A stretch of DNA of 14,283 bases from JBELMB01 sp042088665 (GTDB lineage Bacteria; Pseudomonadota; Alphaproteobacteria; Rhodobacterales; Rhodobacteraceae), in contig JBELMB010000133.1 of the NCBI GenBank assembly GCA_042088665.1, positions 1-14,283 on the forward strand, read 5' to 3'. A program made the position numbers and the translations under genes. The notes under the pieces are model-generated. The model saw nothing but the letters and a program-made list of their open reading frames with translations, ran no database searches and was not told the DNA's origin. This document shows positions 1 to 7,123 of the stretch, piece after piece (position 1 is the stretch's first letter; every line of letters begins with the position of its first letter).

Positions 1-2
1 AA

Positions 3-773
3 ATCCGTCAGCTTTTGTTCCCGTCCCAAGGCCATTTGCGTGGCCATCAATCCAAGGCGCGGCCTGATGGCAACACGGTCTGGTTTGGATCCTCGGGGAC
101 CTGTGTCACCAAGGAGGCGCTGGGTCAGGCCCCGACGCCCTATGGTGACGGCCTAGAGATCATCGGCCTGTCCGGCACGCTCGTTGCTGGGCTTGGTGTG
201 CCAAAGGGCAGCCCCTTTACATCGACGGATGACATCATCGCGGCGGCCAAGGCCGATCCCGGGTCGCTGCGGTGGGCGCACAATGGCGTTGGCGCGGCCG
301 TTGTGGCGATGGGGCAAGGGTTTGTGACGGCCAACGACCTCGATGTCGTGGGCGTGCCGTTCAAGGGCGCCAAGGGTCTGCGCGAGGCGCTCATCGCCAG
401 CCAGGAGGATTTTGGCGTGCTGAACGCAGGTGACCGATTGCGTCTGGGCAAAGACAAGTTCACGGTTCTGTCGGTCATCGCCGAAGATCGGGCACAGGTG
501 ATCGACAGCGAACTTCCGACACTGGCCGAGCAAGGCATCCCCCTTGTGGAGATCCCGTCGCCCGTCGGATTGTTTGTTCCCGGTGGCACCCCGGACGCGG
601 TCAAGGATGCGCTGGGGGCAGCCATGGCAGAGGCCACGGCACGGGACAGTTTTGTTGAAGGCATGGCCAGGCTCCTTATCCCAGTGACCCAGATGAATGC
701 CGCGGACTCAGTCGCTTTTATCAAGCAACAGCAAGTGAACATTCAGGAAATTCTGTCAACACTGCGCAAGTAA
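3..773 (+). CDS. tctC: TTT substrate-binding protein TctC, 5' end outside window (partial)
   Basis: Periplasmic solute-binding protein of a tripartite tricarboxylate transporter, which captures a carboxylate and hands it to TctA/TctB. The frame is open from the first bases of the window, so the signal peptide and first ~60-70 residues lie upstream. Visible family features are ARPDGNTVWFGSSGT near the start of the visible part, the PFKGAKGLREALIA stretch (the usual PYKGG..A...LLGG.V region, here atypical), LPTLAEQGIP and the VPGGTP..V...L..A helix near the C-terminus. The first ~15 visible residues fit the family poorly, so a frameshift at or before the window edge cannot be excluded. tctB and a truncated tctA follow on the same strand. 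Because tctA is destroyed, this protein probably has no working membrane partner from its own cluster. The family call is firm; intactness and substrate are unknown. Confidence 0.8.
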   Translation: MRQLLFPSQGHLRGHQSKARPDGNTVWFGSSGTCVTKEALGQAPTPYGDGLEIIGLSGTLVAGLGVPKGSPFTSTDDIIAAAKADPGSLRWAHNGVGAAVVAMGQGFVTANDLDVVGVPFKGAKGLREALIASQEDFGVLNAGDRLRLGKDKFTVLSVIAEDRAQVIDSELPTLAEQGIPLVEIPSPVGLFVPGGTPDAVKDALGAAMAEATARDSFVEGMARLLIPVTQMNAADSVAFIKQQQVNIQEILSTLRK

Positions 774-834
774 CCGCGTTTCCCTGTCCCTCGGGCACTT
801 GGTCCGTGGGGCGACCTTTCCAGAATTGGGTGGA

Positions 835-1323
835 ATGAAGCGACTGGCCCTCAGTGCCTTGCCTGCTTTTTGTTTCCTGCTGTTCGGGATCGTGATGATC
901 TATGGCTCGGTCACGATGCAAGCCAGCTTCAGCGGCACGCATGAACATCGCTGGGTGCCCCTTGGGATGTCGATCTTTGCCAGTGCGCTGGCAGGCTGGC
1001 TTTTGCTGCGCCAGATCCTGAGCAAGGCTGGCGACACCAAAGCAGACGCCATGGACCCGCGTGGTTTCCTTGTCCTGATCCTGACTTGTGTCCTGCTTTT
1101 CGCGCTTTATGCGCAGGCGAGCATCTGGTTCGGCTATTTGGCCGCGACATGCGTCAGCGGTGTCGCCATCTTTCGGCTATTCCGGAACAGATGGATCGCC
1201 AGCCTGGTCCAGAGCGTTCTGGCCACGCTGGTGCTCTGCATCGTGTTTTTCAAACTGCTCAGGCTCTACACCCTCCGGGGCGTTGGCTTGACCTGCCCCT
1301 TCCGTTCCGAGGCGCGTGCATGA
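835..1323 (+). CDS. tctB: TTT small membrane subunit TctB
   Basis: Small integral membrane subunit of a tripartite tricarboxylate transporter, about 162 residues, normal for TctB. Five hydrophobic segments can be read at roughly residues 3-25, 40-58, 76-93, 95-114 and 119-141, close to the usual TctB layout. The ATG at 835 is preferred over an in-frame TTG at 799 because the first membrane helix then starts directly after MKR; the upstream GGGTGG is only a weak ribosome-binding site. Its TGA (1321-1323) overlaps the ATG (1320-1322) of the tctA remnant in an ATGA arrangement typical of translational coupling. The coding frame appears intact, but with tctA truncated the product is probably non-functional. 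The C-terminal ~20 residues are atypical and may be altered. Confidence 0.75.
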   Translation: MKRLALSALPAFCFLLFGIVMIYGSVTMQASFSGTHEHRWVPLGMSIFASALAGWLLLRQILSKAGDTKADAMDPRGFLVLILTCVLLFALYAQASIWFGYLAATCVSGVAIFRLFRNRWIASLVQSVLATLVLCIVFFKLLRLYTLRGVGLTCPFRSEARA

Positions 1324-1511
1324 TTGATCTGCTCAACGGATTTGCCACGCTCTTCAGTGACCCGATTGCGCAGCTGTTCGTGCTGAGAGCGGCGATTGTC
1401 GGCCTGCTCGTGGGGGCCCCCCCGGGCCTGACTTCGGCCGCGGCGATCGCGATTCTGGTGCCTGTCACGCTTTACATGGAGCCGTTGCACGCGCTCGCGG
1501 CCCTGGTGGTG
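1320..1511 (+). pseudogene. tctA remnant: first ~64 codons, fused to sulfatase A
   Basis: Amino-terminal stub of the large TTT permease subunit TctA (normally about 500 residues). Residues 1-64 align by eye with the intact TctA at 7644-9134: VGLLVGAPPGLTSAAAIAIL here against VIGIVIGAIPGLNAPMAIAV there, followed by PVTLYMEPLHALAALVV against PLTFTMAPLAAIGMLVG. After codon 64 the sequence changes abruptly to sulfatase (FDNAFASDPLCCPFRAS), in the same reading frame. More than 400 TctA codons and about 50 sulfatase N-terminal codons are therefore missing, best explained by one deletion. The chimeric frame 1320-1619 would encode 99 residues before the first TAG. The start is set by the ATGA overlap with tctB. 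Confidence 0.8.
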
Positions 1512-2870
1512 TTCGACAACGCCTTTGCGTCCGACCCGCTGTGCTGCCCGTTCCGGGCGTCGATGATGACCGGGAAATACCCCCAAAGCCATGGAATGAC
1601 GCAGAACCACTTTCCTTAGCGCGCGGATCAGGAGTTTGTCGGCGAGCGGATGAAGGATGCGGGCTATCAGACGTTCTATTTGGGCAAATGGCATCTGGAA
1701 GGCGGGCCAAAACCCGGTTTCGTGCCCCCCGACCGGCGGTTCGGGTTTGATGAATTTGGCGGCTTTAGTCAGGGGCATTCCTCTCTCGACGGGATCTTCT
1801 TTCGGGATACGTATCAACCCTACCGTTGCCGCCGCTCCGAGCCGGATTACCAGACCGAACATCTGCTGGAGTTGATTGATCAGGCGGACCCCGACAGGCC
1901 CTTCCTTGGCGACATCTCTTACGGGCCACCACATCACCCCAACGACATGCCAGAACATTGGCGCAAGATGTATGGCCCGGCGGAGGTTCCTTTGCCCAAA
2001 GGCACGCTGCCGCCCAAAGAGCAGGTCCGCATCCAGACAGAGCGTGTGCAAACAGATTGCAACGGCTACATGAAGGCTGCGCTGCGCTCGCGCATTGGTC
2101 ATGGCACGAAACAGCGGCTGGAGACCGAGACCGAAGCTGAACAGCGCGTTTTCATGGCCGAATATTACCCAATGGTCTCGAACATCGAACGCAATCTGGG
2201 GCGGATCTTGGGGCATCTGGACACGCTGCGACTGGCCGAGGATACCATGGTGATCTTCTTCGCCGATCACGGCGACATGCTGGGCGAGCATGGGTTTCCC
2301 TGTGGTTTCAAGCCGCAAGGGTACCGGGCGGCCATGCAGGTGCCCTTTTTTGTGCGCCACCGCAAGAGCGTGTCTGGCGGACAGCGCAGCAAGCCCATGA
2401 TCGACGTCGGCGTCGACACGCCGGCGAGGCTGCTCGATCTCGCGGGGGGTGCCCCATTCGGCCAGGCCGACGGACAAAGCTACGCTGCGGCGTTGAAGGG
2501 CGCGGATCAGCACCGGGATGCGATCTTTTACCAGACCTTTCGGATGGATGACGGCGCCTGGGGCGCGTTCACGCCGGTGCCAGAGCGGGGCATTCGCACC
2601 TGGGATTGGCTTTATGTACGCCAGCCAGACCGGCGTAAGTTCCTGTTCGACCAGAGCGCCGATCCGCATGAATTGAACAACCTCGTCGGCAACCCGGATC
2701 ACGTCAGCCTGATGGATGCATTCGATGCGCAGATCGAGGCATAGATGCAGGCCACCGGCGACGACTGGGAGATCCATGCAGATTTCCCACCAACCAATTT
2801 CCTGACCCATGAAGCGGTCAAACAGCATGTGGAAACACAGCTTTTGCCCAAGGCGATCGAGGCACCCTGA
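1512..2870 (+). pseudogene. Sulfatase A: N-terminally truncated, with two in-frame TAG stops
   Basis: Member of the S1 (alkaline phosphatase superfamily) sulfatases, which hydrolyse sulfate esters with a formylglycine made from Cys in C-x-P-x-R. The motif is present as CCPFRASMMTG (Cys codon at 1542), followed by GYQTFYLGKWHLEGG, ISYGPPHHPNDMP, the metal-binding FFADHGDMLGEHG and a C-terminal region ending WEIHADFPPTNFL. The reading frame is continuous from the tctA junction to the TGA at 2868-2870 except for TAG at 1617-1619 and TAG at 2742-2744. At the second, family-like sequence continues directly (IEA-stop-MQATGDDWE), which fits a Trp TGG changed to TAG. The N-terminal ~50 residues with the first metal ligands are lost to the tctA fusion. 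An internal ATG at 1650 could give a 364-residue product, but it would lack the catalytic cysteine. Substrate unknown. Confidence 0.85.
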
Positions 2871-3790
2871 TGTCGCAATCCAACGTCCTTCTCATCGTGT
2901 GCGATCACTGGGCGGCAAAGCATCTGGGCTTTGTCGGGAACCGGGTCATCCTGACGCCGGGGTTGAACGAGGTCGCCTCTTGCGGTGCACGCTGCACGAA
3001 TGCCTATTCGGAATGCCCCATGTGCATCCCGTGTGCATCCCGGCGTGGCGCAGATTGATGACCGGCATGACGCCGCGCTCTCACGGGGACCGGGTGTTCA
3101 ACGATGCGTTGACGTACCCCAAGGTCACGACTTTGGCGACGGCTTTCAAGCAGGCCGGATATCAGGCGCAAGCGGTGGGCAAGCTGCATGTGAACCCGCA
3201 GCGTGACTGGACCGGCTTTGACGATGTGATCCTTGATGACGGAGGGTGTCCGCAATTTGGCGTGACAGTTGACTATGACATCTGCCTCGGCGATCAGGGC
3301 TATCTGGGGCGACAGTTCGACCATGGCATGTCGACAACCAGGACCACTGGCGGCCATGGCACCTTCCCGAAGAGCACCACGCCACCGATTGGGCCGCGCG
3401 CGACATGGCCCGCCAGATCAAACGGCGCGACCCGACTCGCCCCGGGTTCTGTTACCTCCACCAGATCCGGTACCTGATCGGGACGTTGCGGCTGGAGGGG
3501 ATCCTCGACGATACGATCATCATGTTCACCGCTGATCACGGGGACATGCTGGGCAATCACGGGATGGCGGCGAAGCGGATCTTTTACGAGAGCAGCGCGA
3601 ATATCTCGATGATCATGATGCCCAACAAGGGCAATCCGCGCGTGGCCGAAGGCACGATCGACAACCGGCTCGTGCGCTTTGCCGATGTGATGCCGACGCT
3701 TCTGGATCTCGTCGGGATCGCCCCACCTGAGACGGTCGATGGCATCTCGATGGTGGGGGAGGCCCGGCACGCTCAAATCTATGGAGAGTG
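2870..3790 (+). pseudogene. Sulfatase B: multiply frameshifted and internally deleted
   Basis: Second S1-type sulfatase. Its ATG (2870) overlaps the terminal TGA of sulfatase A, showing the genes once formed an operon. The start is canonical: NVLLIVCDHWAAKHLG, then TPGLNEVASCGARCTNAYSE and the formylglycine motif. A perfect 11-bp duplication at 3021-3042 breaks the frame there. Removing one copy restores CIPAWRRLMTGMTPRSHGD, in which the motif Arg is Trp (CGG to TGG). The frame then continues through QAVGKLHVNPQRDW to FDHGMS, where about one base is missing near 3334, and resumes as HLPEEHHATDWAARDMARQI. At about 3456-3462, RPGFCYL is joined to HQIRYLIGTLR; comparison with sulfatase C indicates about 79 codons are deleted. 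The metal site FTADHGDMLGNHG is present. The gene stops at IYGECG, where it runs into sulfatase C. Confidence 0.82.
3021..3042. repeat. Perfect 11-bp tandem duplication in sulfatase B
   Basis: TGTGCATCCCG occurs twice head to tail (3021-3031 and 3032-3042). It falls inside the C-x-P-x-R motif of sulfatase B. Eleven bases shift the frame and lead to a TGA at 3056-3058; deleting one copy restores family sequence on both sides. This is a typical slippage lesion. Confidence 0.95.
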
Positions 3791-4761
3791 CGGCGCCACG
3801 ACCCGAAACGGCCGAACTTCTGGTACCTTGGCTACCGGCATCCGCACCCGCCGATGGTGCCGCCACAGCGATTTCTGGACCACTGCGGCGATGTCGAGAT
3901 CGACACCCCCTATTGCGGCGATTGGGCCAAGGGCGCTGCGACCGAGCACGGGACCGGCAGGGATCTACCCTACAACCTGCAAGGCGTTCAGGCGCGGTCG
4001 GTATATTCCGAGCATGAGATCCGCCGCGCGCGTCATGCCTTCCATGCCCTGTGCGCCCATATCGACCAGCAGATCGGCGCCTTGATTGGCACCATCCGCG
4101 AAGAGGGCATTCTTGATGAGACCATCGTCATGTTCACTTCGGATCATGGCGACATGCTGGGCAATCACAATATGTGGGCGAAACAGACCTTCTACGAAGG
4201 GGCGACGAATGTGCCGATGATCCTCATGGGGGAGGCTGGCGACCGCCACATGGGCTTTGGTCAAACTGATGACCGTCTGACCGGATTGCAGGATGTCAAG
4301 CCGACGTTGCTTGGCCTTTCTTGCAGGCATCGAGGCACCCGACCATCTGGACGGCCGCTCGATGGTGACAGGCGATCTGCGCGACCATATCTACGGCGAA
4401 TTTGGCGAAGAACAGCACGCCAGCCGGATGATCCGTGACACGCGTTACAAGCTGATCTGGTACCCCTGCGGCAACCACGCCCAATTGTTTGATCCGCAAG
4501 AGATGACCGATCCTGGCGCAGATCCGGCCCATGCGGACACCGTTGCCCGGTTGAAGGACCTGTTGCGCGCAGAAATCTACGGCTCTGACGAGAAATGGCT
4601 CAAGGGCGGGGAACTCGTCGGTGAACCCGGTCGCAGGTTCTATCCGGGGCCGAACCGGGGGGCTGAGCCTGACACGCGGTCACCAATGGCCCGTGCCGCC
4701 GGTCAACAAAAAGGGTGACATGGTCTTCTTTCGAGAAGCCCGCCCCAAAGACGAACCTTGA
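3788..4761 (+). pseudogene. Sulfatase C: 5'-truncated, two frameshifts
   Basis: Third S1-type sulfatase, starting abruptly in mid-gene with RRHDPKRPNFWYLGYRHPHPP, so the whole N-terminal domain with the formylglycine motif is absent. It retains FTSDHGDMLGNHNMWAKQ, the region around LQDVKPTLLGL, and the C-terminal subdomain HIYGEFGEEQHASRMIRD and YKLIWYPCGN. Between 4311 and 4325 the frame shifts: GGCCTTTCTTGCAGG looks like GGCCTTGCAGG plus four bases, after which AGIEAPDHLDGRSMV follows. A second shift lies in a six-G run at 4657-4662. With five G, the end reads PGPNRGLSLTRGHQWPVPPV and on to a TGA at 4759-4761; as written the frame stops at 4718 with a non-family tail. A hand count over 48 residues around the metal site gives about 33 identities with sulfatase B, so B and C are old paralogues. 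Confidence 0.82.
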
Positions 4762-4945
4762 ACACGTCGATCAAGCGTCGTGGTTGCCATTGCTGTTGAA
4801 CATGGCTGTTGAAACGGTGCTGTCGGCCCGATCGGTTGTCAGGGGGTTTGTTGTTTCACGATCCGTCTTGTCACTCCGGAGATCCCATGCCCGGGATCGC
4901 CGAGGTCTGGCGCCGGTGCCGCGCCCATGTCGGGCTTTCGAGAGT

Positions 4946-4969
4946 GTTGCTCGACGGGTTGCTCGACGG
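4946..4969. repeat. 12-bp tandem repeat, two exact copies
   Basis: GTTGCTCGACGG is repeated exactly at 4946-4957 and 4958-4969, followed by degenerate partial copies (GTTGACCGACTGG, CTGACCGG, CTGGCCGAC) up to about 5003. The period of 12 keeps a reading frame, but no known protein repeat is recognised. It is probably local slippage in a non-coding or decayed stretch. Confidence 0.8.
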
Positions 4970-5059
4970 GTTGACCGACTGGCTGACCGGCGGGCTGGCC
5001 GACGCGTTATCCGGCCCGTCAGCGGTTGACAAACACGACAAGCAACGCACAACCGGAAA

Positions 5060-5080
5060 CCCGGGCTGCGCTTGCCCGGG
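5060..5080. terminator. GC-rich hairpin between converging genes, possible terminator
   Basis: CCCGGGC (5060-5066) and GCCCGGG (5074-5080) form a perfect 7-bp stem with a 7-nt loop. It lies 36 bases beyond the stop of the minus-strand LysR gene. Read on the minus strand it is followed by TTTCCGG, only a weak T-tract. It could end LysR transcription, but a rho-independent terminator is not convincingly shown. Confidence 0.35.
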
Positions 5081-5115
5081 CAAAGGGGGGCTGGCCTGCA
5101 TCCCGCGACCTGCCT

Positions 5116-6057
5116 TTACTGCGTAGCATCTGCGCCCTTTGCTCCCGGCCATGCGCCCTTGGCGACAAGGTCTGACGCAAGGTCGATTGCCAAACTGACC
5201 AAGGCCTCGCGCGCCTTGTCAGGAGGCAAGCGTTTGGAAGAGCACAGATAGGCGGTTCTTTCGATCGGAGGGTTCACGATGTCGGCAGAGGCCAATGTGG
5301 CGGAGGCAACTTCATGTGCAATGGCCGCCTTGGCGACGATCGCGTAGCACGCGCCGCTGGCCGCCAGACGCACAAGAACCGATGGCGCGTCTGCCTCGAA
5401 CTTGAACCGCAGGGGGATGGTGACCTCGCTGCACCACCTTTCGAGCAAGAGCCGAAGCCCATGGGGCGGGAAGGTGCCGATCAGGTCGATGTCCCTGAGC
5501 AATGCGGCATCGACGCTCTTGTTTTGCAAAAGGGGCGCGTCCGGTGCGCCGATCAGGGTCAGCGTCTCAACCACGAGCGGTTCGGCTGTGAAATCCTCGG
5601 TTTCCTGCACGTTGAACAGGATTGCCGCATCCATCCGCCCGATCCGCAGCATTTCGGCAAGATCACCACTCATCATCTCGGTGACGATCAGTTTGACTTC
5701 GGGGAATTGCTCTGCGGCCCGGATCATCAATGGCGGCGCAAGGACGGGACAGACGGATCCGGGCAGCCCAAGACGGACTTCGCCAAACACCTGCAGTTCA
5801 TCTGCCCGAAACCTGCGTTCCGCGCTTTCTGCCAGCGACAGGATTTCCCGCGCCTGCAGGCTGAACTCCCGCCCGGAGGCGGTTGGCGTCACACCCTGCG
5901 CGCCGCGGTCCAGCAGCTTGGTGCCCAGCCCGGTTTCAAGCTTCTTGACGTGTTGACTAAGGGCTGGCTGGGCGATGTTGAGCGACCGCGCCGCCTTGGA
6001 AAAACTGCCAAGGTCCAGAACCCGAAGGAAGCTCTTGATATGTTTGTTCTCGATCAT
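5116..6057 (-). CDS. LysR-family transcriptional regulator
   Basis: Complete LysR-type regulator of 313 residues, normal family length. The N-terminal winged helix-turn-helix occupies about residues 1-60 (FLRVLDLGSFSKAARSLNIA, then QPALSQHVKKLE, then GVTPTASG). A linker helix follows, then a substrate-binding-like effector domain from about residue 90 (GEVRLGLPGSVCPVLAPPL, FPEVKLIVTEMMSG, GRMDAAIL, ASGACYAIVAK). The first ATG is used; it sits at the expected distance before the HTH, although no strong ribosome-binding site precedes it. The gene is divergent from the TTT/CoA-transferase/lyase operon and separated from it by 123 bases, the classic arrangement for a LysR regulator controlling the neighbouring catabolic operon in response to its substrate or a pathway intermediate. 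That target is inferred from position; the inducer cannot be read from sequence. Confidence 0.93.
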   Translation of the reverse strand: MIENKHIKSFLRVLDLGSFSKAARSLNIAQPALSQHVKKLETGLGTKLLDRGAQGVTPTASGREFSLQAREILSLAESAERRFRADELQVFGEVRLGLPGSVCPVLAPPLMIRAAEQFPEVKLIVTEMMSGDLAEMLRIGRMDAAILFNVQETEDFTAEPLVVETLTLIGAPDAPLLQNKSVDAALLRDIDLIGTFPPHGLRLLLERWCSEVTIPLRFKFEADAPSVLVRLAASGACYAIVAKAAIAHEVASATLASADIVNPPIERTAYLCSSKRLPPDKAREALVSLAIDLASDLVAKGAWPGAKGADATQ

Positions 6058-6077
6058 CCGGGCTATTGTGAAATGAA

Positions 6078-6110
6078 ATAATGATTATCGCAACATTGTA
6101 ATTCCGAATG
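6078..6110. promoter_or_regulatory. Overlapping AT-rich dyads, candidate LysR operator
   Basis: The 123-base divergent region holds three overlapping inverted repeats: ATAAT-G-ATTAT (6078-6088, perfect), ATTA-N11-TAAT (6084-6102, perfect arms) and CATT-N9-AATG (6094-6110). LysR proteins typically bind interrupted dyads of this size between the regulator and its target operon. The site is about 20-50 bases from the LysR start, suited to autorepression, and 71-103 bases from the tctC start. No clear -35/-10 pair was found. Assignment to this regulator is inference. Confidence 0.5.
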
Positions 6111-6180
6111 ATGTCCTGTCCGCCTAGGGTATGCGACAGCACCGGGCGCAATGACCCGGACGTCTATGGGAGGACTATCA

Positions 6181-7119
6181 ATGGATTTCTTCAAGCATTT
6201 CGTCGCCACCACGGCGGCCGTCGTCTTTGCAGCCCCTGCCTTTGCCGACTACCCCGAGAAGCCGATCACCATGGTCGTCGGCTTTCGTGCCGGTGGTGGC
6301 AGTGACGCGGCAGCCCGCATTCTGGCCGCAGAGTTGGAAACGCAACTGGGTCAAAAGATCATCGTCGAAAACAAGGGCGGTGCCGGCGGCGCAGTGACCG
6401 CACAGTACATCGCGGGTCAGGATACGGATGGGTACACCATAGGTTTCGCCGTGAACACGACCTTTGCCTACACACCGTTGACCGGCAATGTGGCCTACGG
6501 GATCGATGATCTGTCTTATGTCGCCACAACACACGGTTACCGCGTCGTCTACACCGCGAACAAGGACGCGCCCTTTGACGATTGGGCGGGCATGATTGCC
6601 ACGGCCAAGGACCGGGGCTGGATCAACTACGCCTCGATCATCCCGCTGGACCGCGCCGTGATGCAGTACATCGGCAAGCAGGAAGACATTGCCGTGAACA
6701 TCGTGCCGACCCGCGGCGGTGCCGGTGCACGTCAGGCGGTGCTTGGTGGACATGTGGACCTCGGCTTTTCGGGCTCCAACGCCCTGCCAATGATGGAAGA
6801 GGGCGCCATCAAGGTGATCGCATCCATGAACCCCGGCGGCATCGCGGAACACCCGCAGATCCCGACGCTGGAAACGCTGGGCTACAACGCGTTCATGAAC
6901 GATGCGGCTGTCTTCTTTGGCCCGAGGGACATGGATGAAGACGCCCGCGCGACGCTGGAAGCAGCCCTGGCCGAAGCCGTCAAGTCCGAGGCTTTCGTCG
7001 ATTTCGTGAACAACAAGTTCCGGGGTGCCGAAGTCTTCAAGACCGGGGCCGAGACCAAGGCCACAATAGACTCCGATGCCGTCGTCTATGGCGAAATGAT
7101 CAAGGCCATCTCGGAGTAA
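6181..7119 (+). CDS. tctC: TTT substrate-binding protein TctC (first gene of intact operon)
   Basis: Complete periplasmic substrate-binding protein of a tripartite tricarboxylate transporter, 312 residues. The start at 6181 is chosen because GGGAGGA (6168-6174) lies six bases upstream and because it gives a clean Sec signal peptide (MDFFKHFVATTAAVVF, cleavage probably after APAFA at residue 22); an upstream in-frame ATG at 6151 lacks both. The mature protein begins DYPEKPITMVVGFRAGGGSD, the family signature (YP.kPI..ivp...GG..D). Family elements NKGGAGGAVTAQYIA, PTRGGAGARQAVLGGHVDLGFS and HPQIPTLETLGY follow. It should bind the carboxylate imported by TctA/TctB encoded directly downstream (4-base gap to tctB). 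The downstream CoA-transferase and lyase suggest a di- or hydroxy-carboxylate ligand, but ligand specificity in this family cannot be read by eye. Confidence 0.95.
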   Translation: MDFFKHFVATTAAVVFAAPAFADYPEKPITMVVGFRAGGGSDAAARILAAELETQLGQKIIVENKGGAGGAVTAQYIAGQDTDGYTIGFAVNTTFAYTPLTGNVAYGIDDLSYVATTHGYRVVYTANKDAPFDDWAGMIATAKDRGWINYASIIPLDRAVMQYIGKQEDIAVNIVPTRGGAGARQAVLGGHVDLGFSGSNALPMMEEGAIKVIASMNPGGIAEHPQIPTLETLGYNAFMNDAAVFFGPRDMDEDARATLEAALAEAVKSEAFVDFVNNKFRGAEVFKTGAETKATIDSDAVVYGEMIKAISE

Positions 7120-7123
7120 TCCG

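Larger units (their letters stand above)
4762..5115. other. 354-base gap without a recognisable gene
   Basis: Region between the sulfatase C remnant and the convergent LysR gene. Several short open frames cross it on both strands (for example 4715-5029 and 4809-5126 on plus, 4771-5052 on minus). None shows a recognisable domain, and their products are low in complexity and rich in Arg or Leu/Gly/Asp because of the repeats. It holds a 12-bp tandem repeat and a 7-bp-stem hairpin, both listed separately. It may contain the eroded end of another gene, but none could be identified. Confidence 0.5.

Noticed and set aside
1617..1619. Pyrrolysine or amber-suppression reading of sulfatase A
   Set aside because: No tRNA-Pyl or synthetase gene is visible, the gene has also lost its N-terminus, and both neighbouring sulfatases are plainly decayed, so nonsense mutation is far simpler.
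1266..2828. Long open frame on the minus strand opposite the sulfatase A region (520 codons)
   Set aside because: It is a GC-driven shadow of the plus-strand sulfatase frame, shows no domain, and crosses the tctB/tctA/sulfatase boundaries.
4715..5029. Possible small gene starting at the end of sulfatase C (104 codons)
   Set aside because: Its start is GTG overlapping the artefactual sulfatase stop, its 5' half overlaps the restored sulfatase C end, and the Arg-rich tail comes from the tandem repeat.
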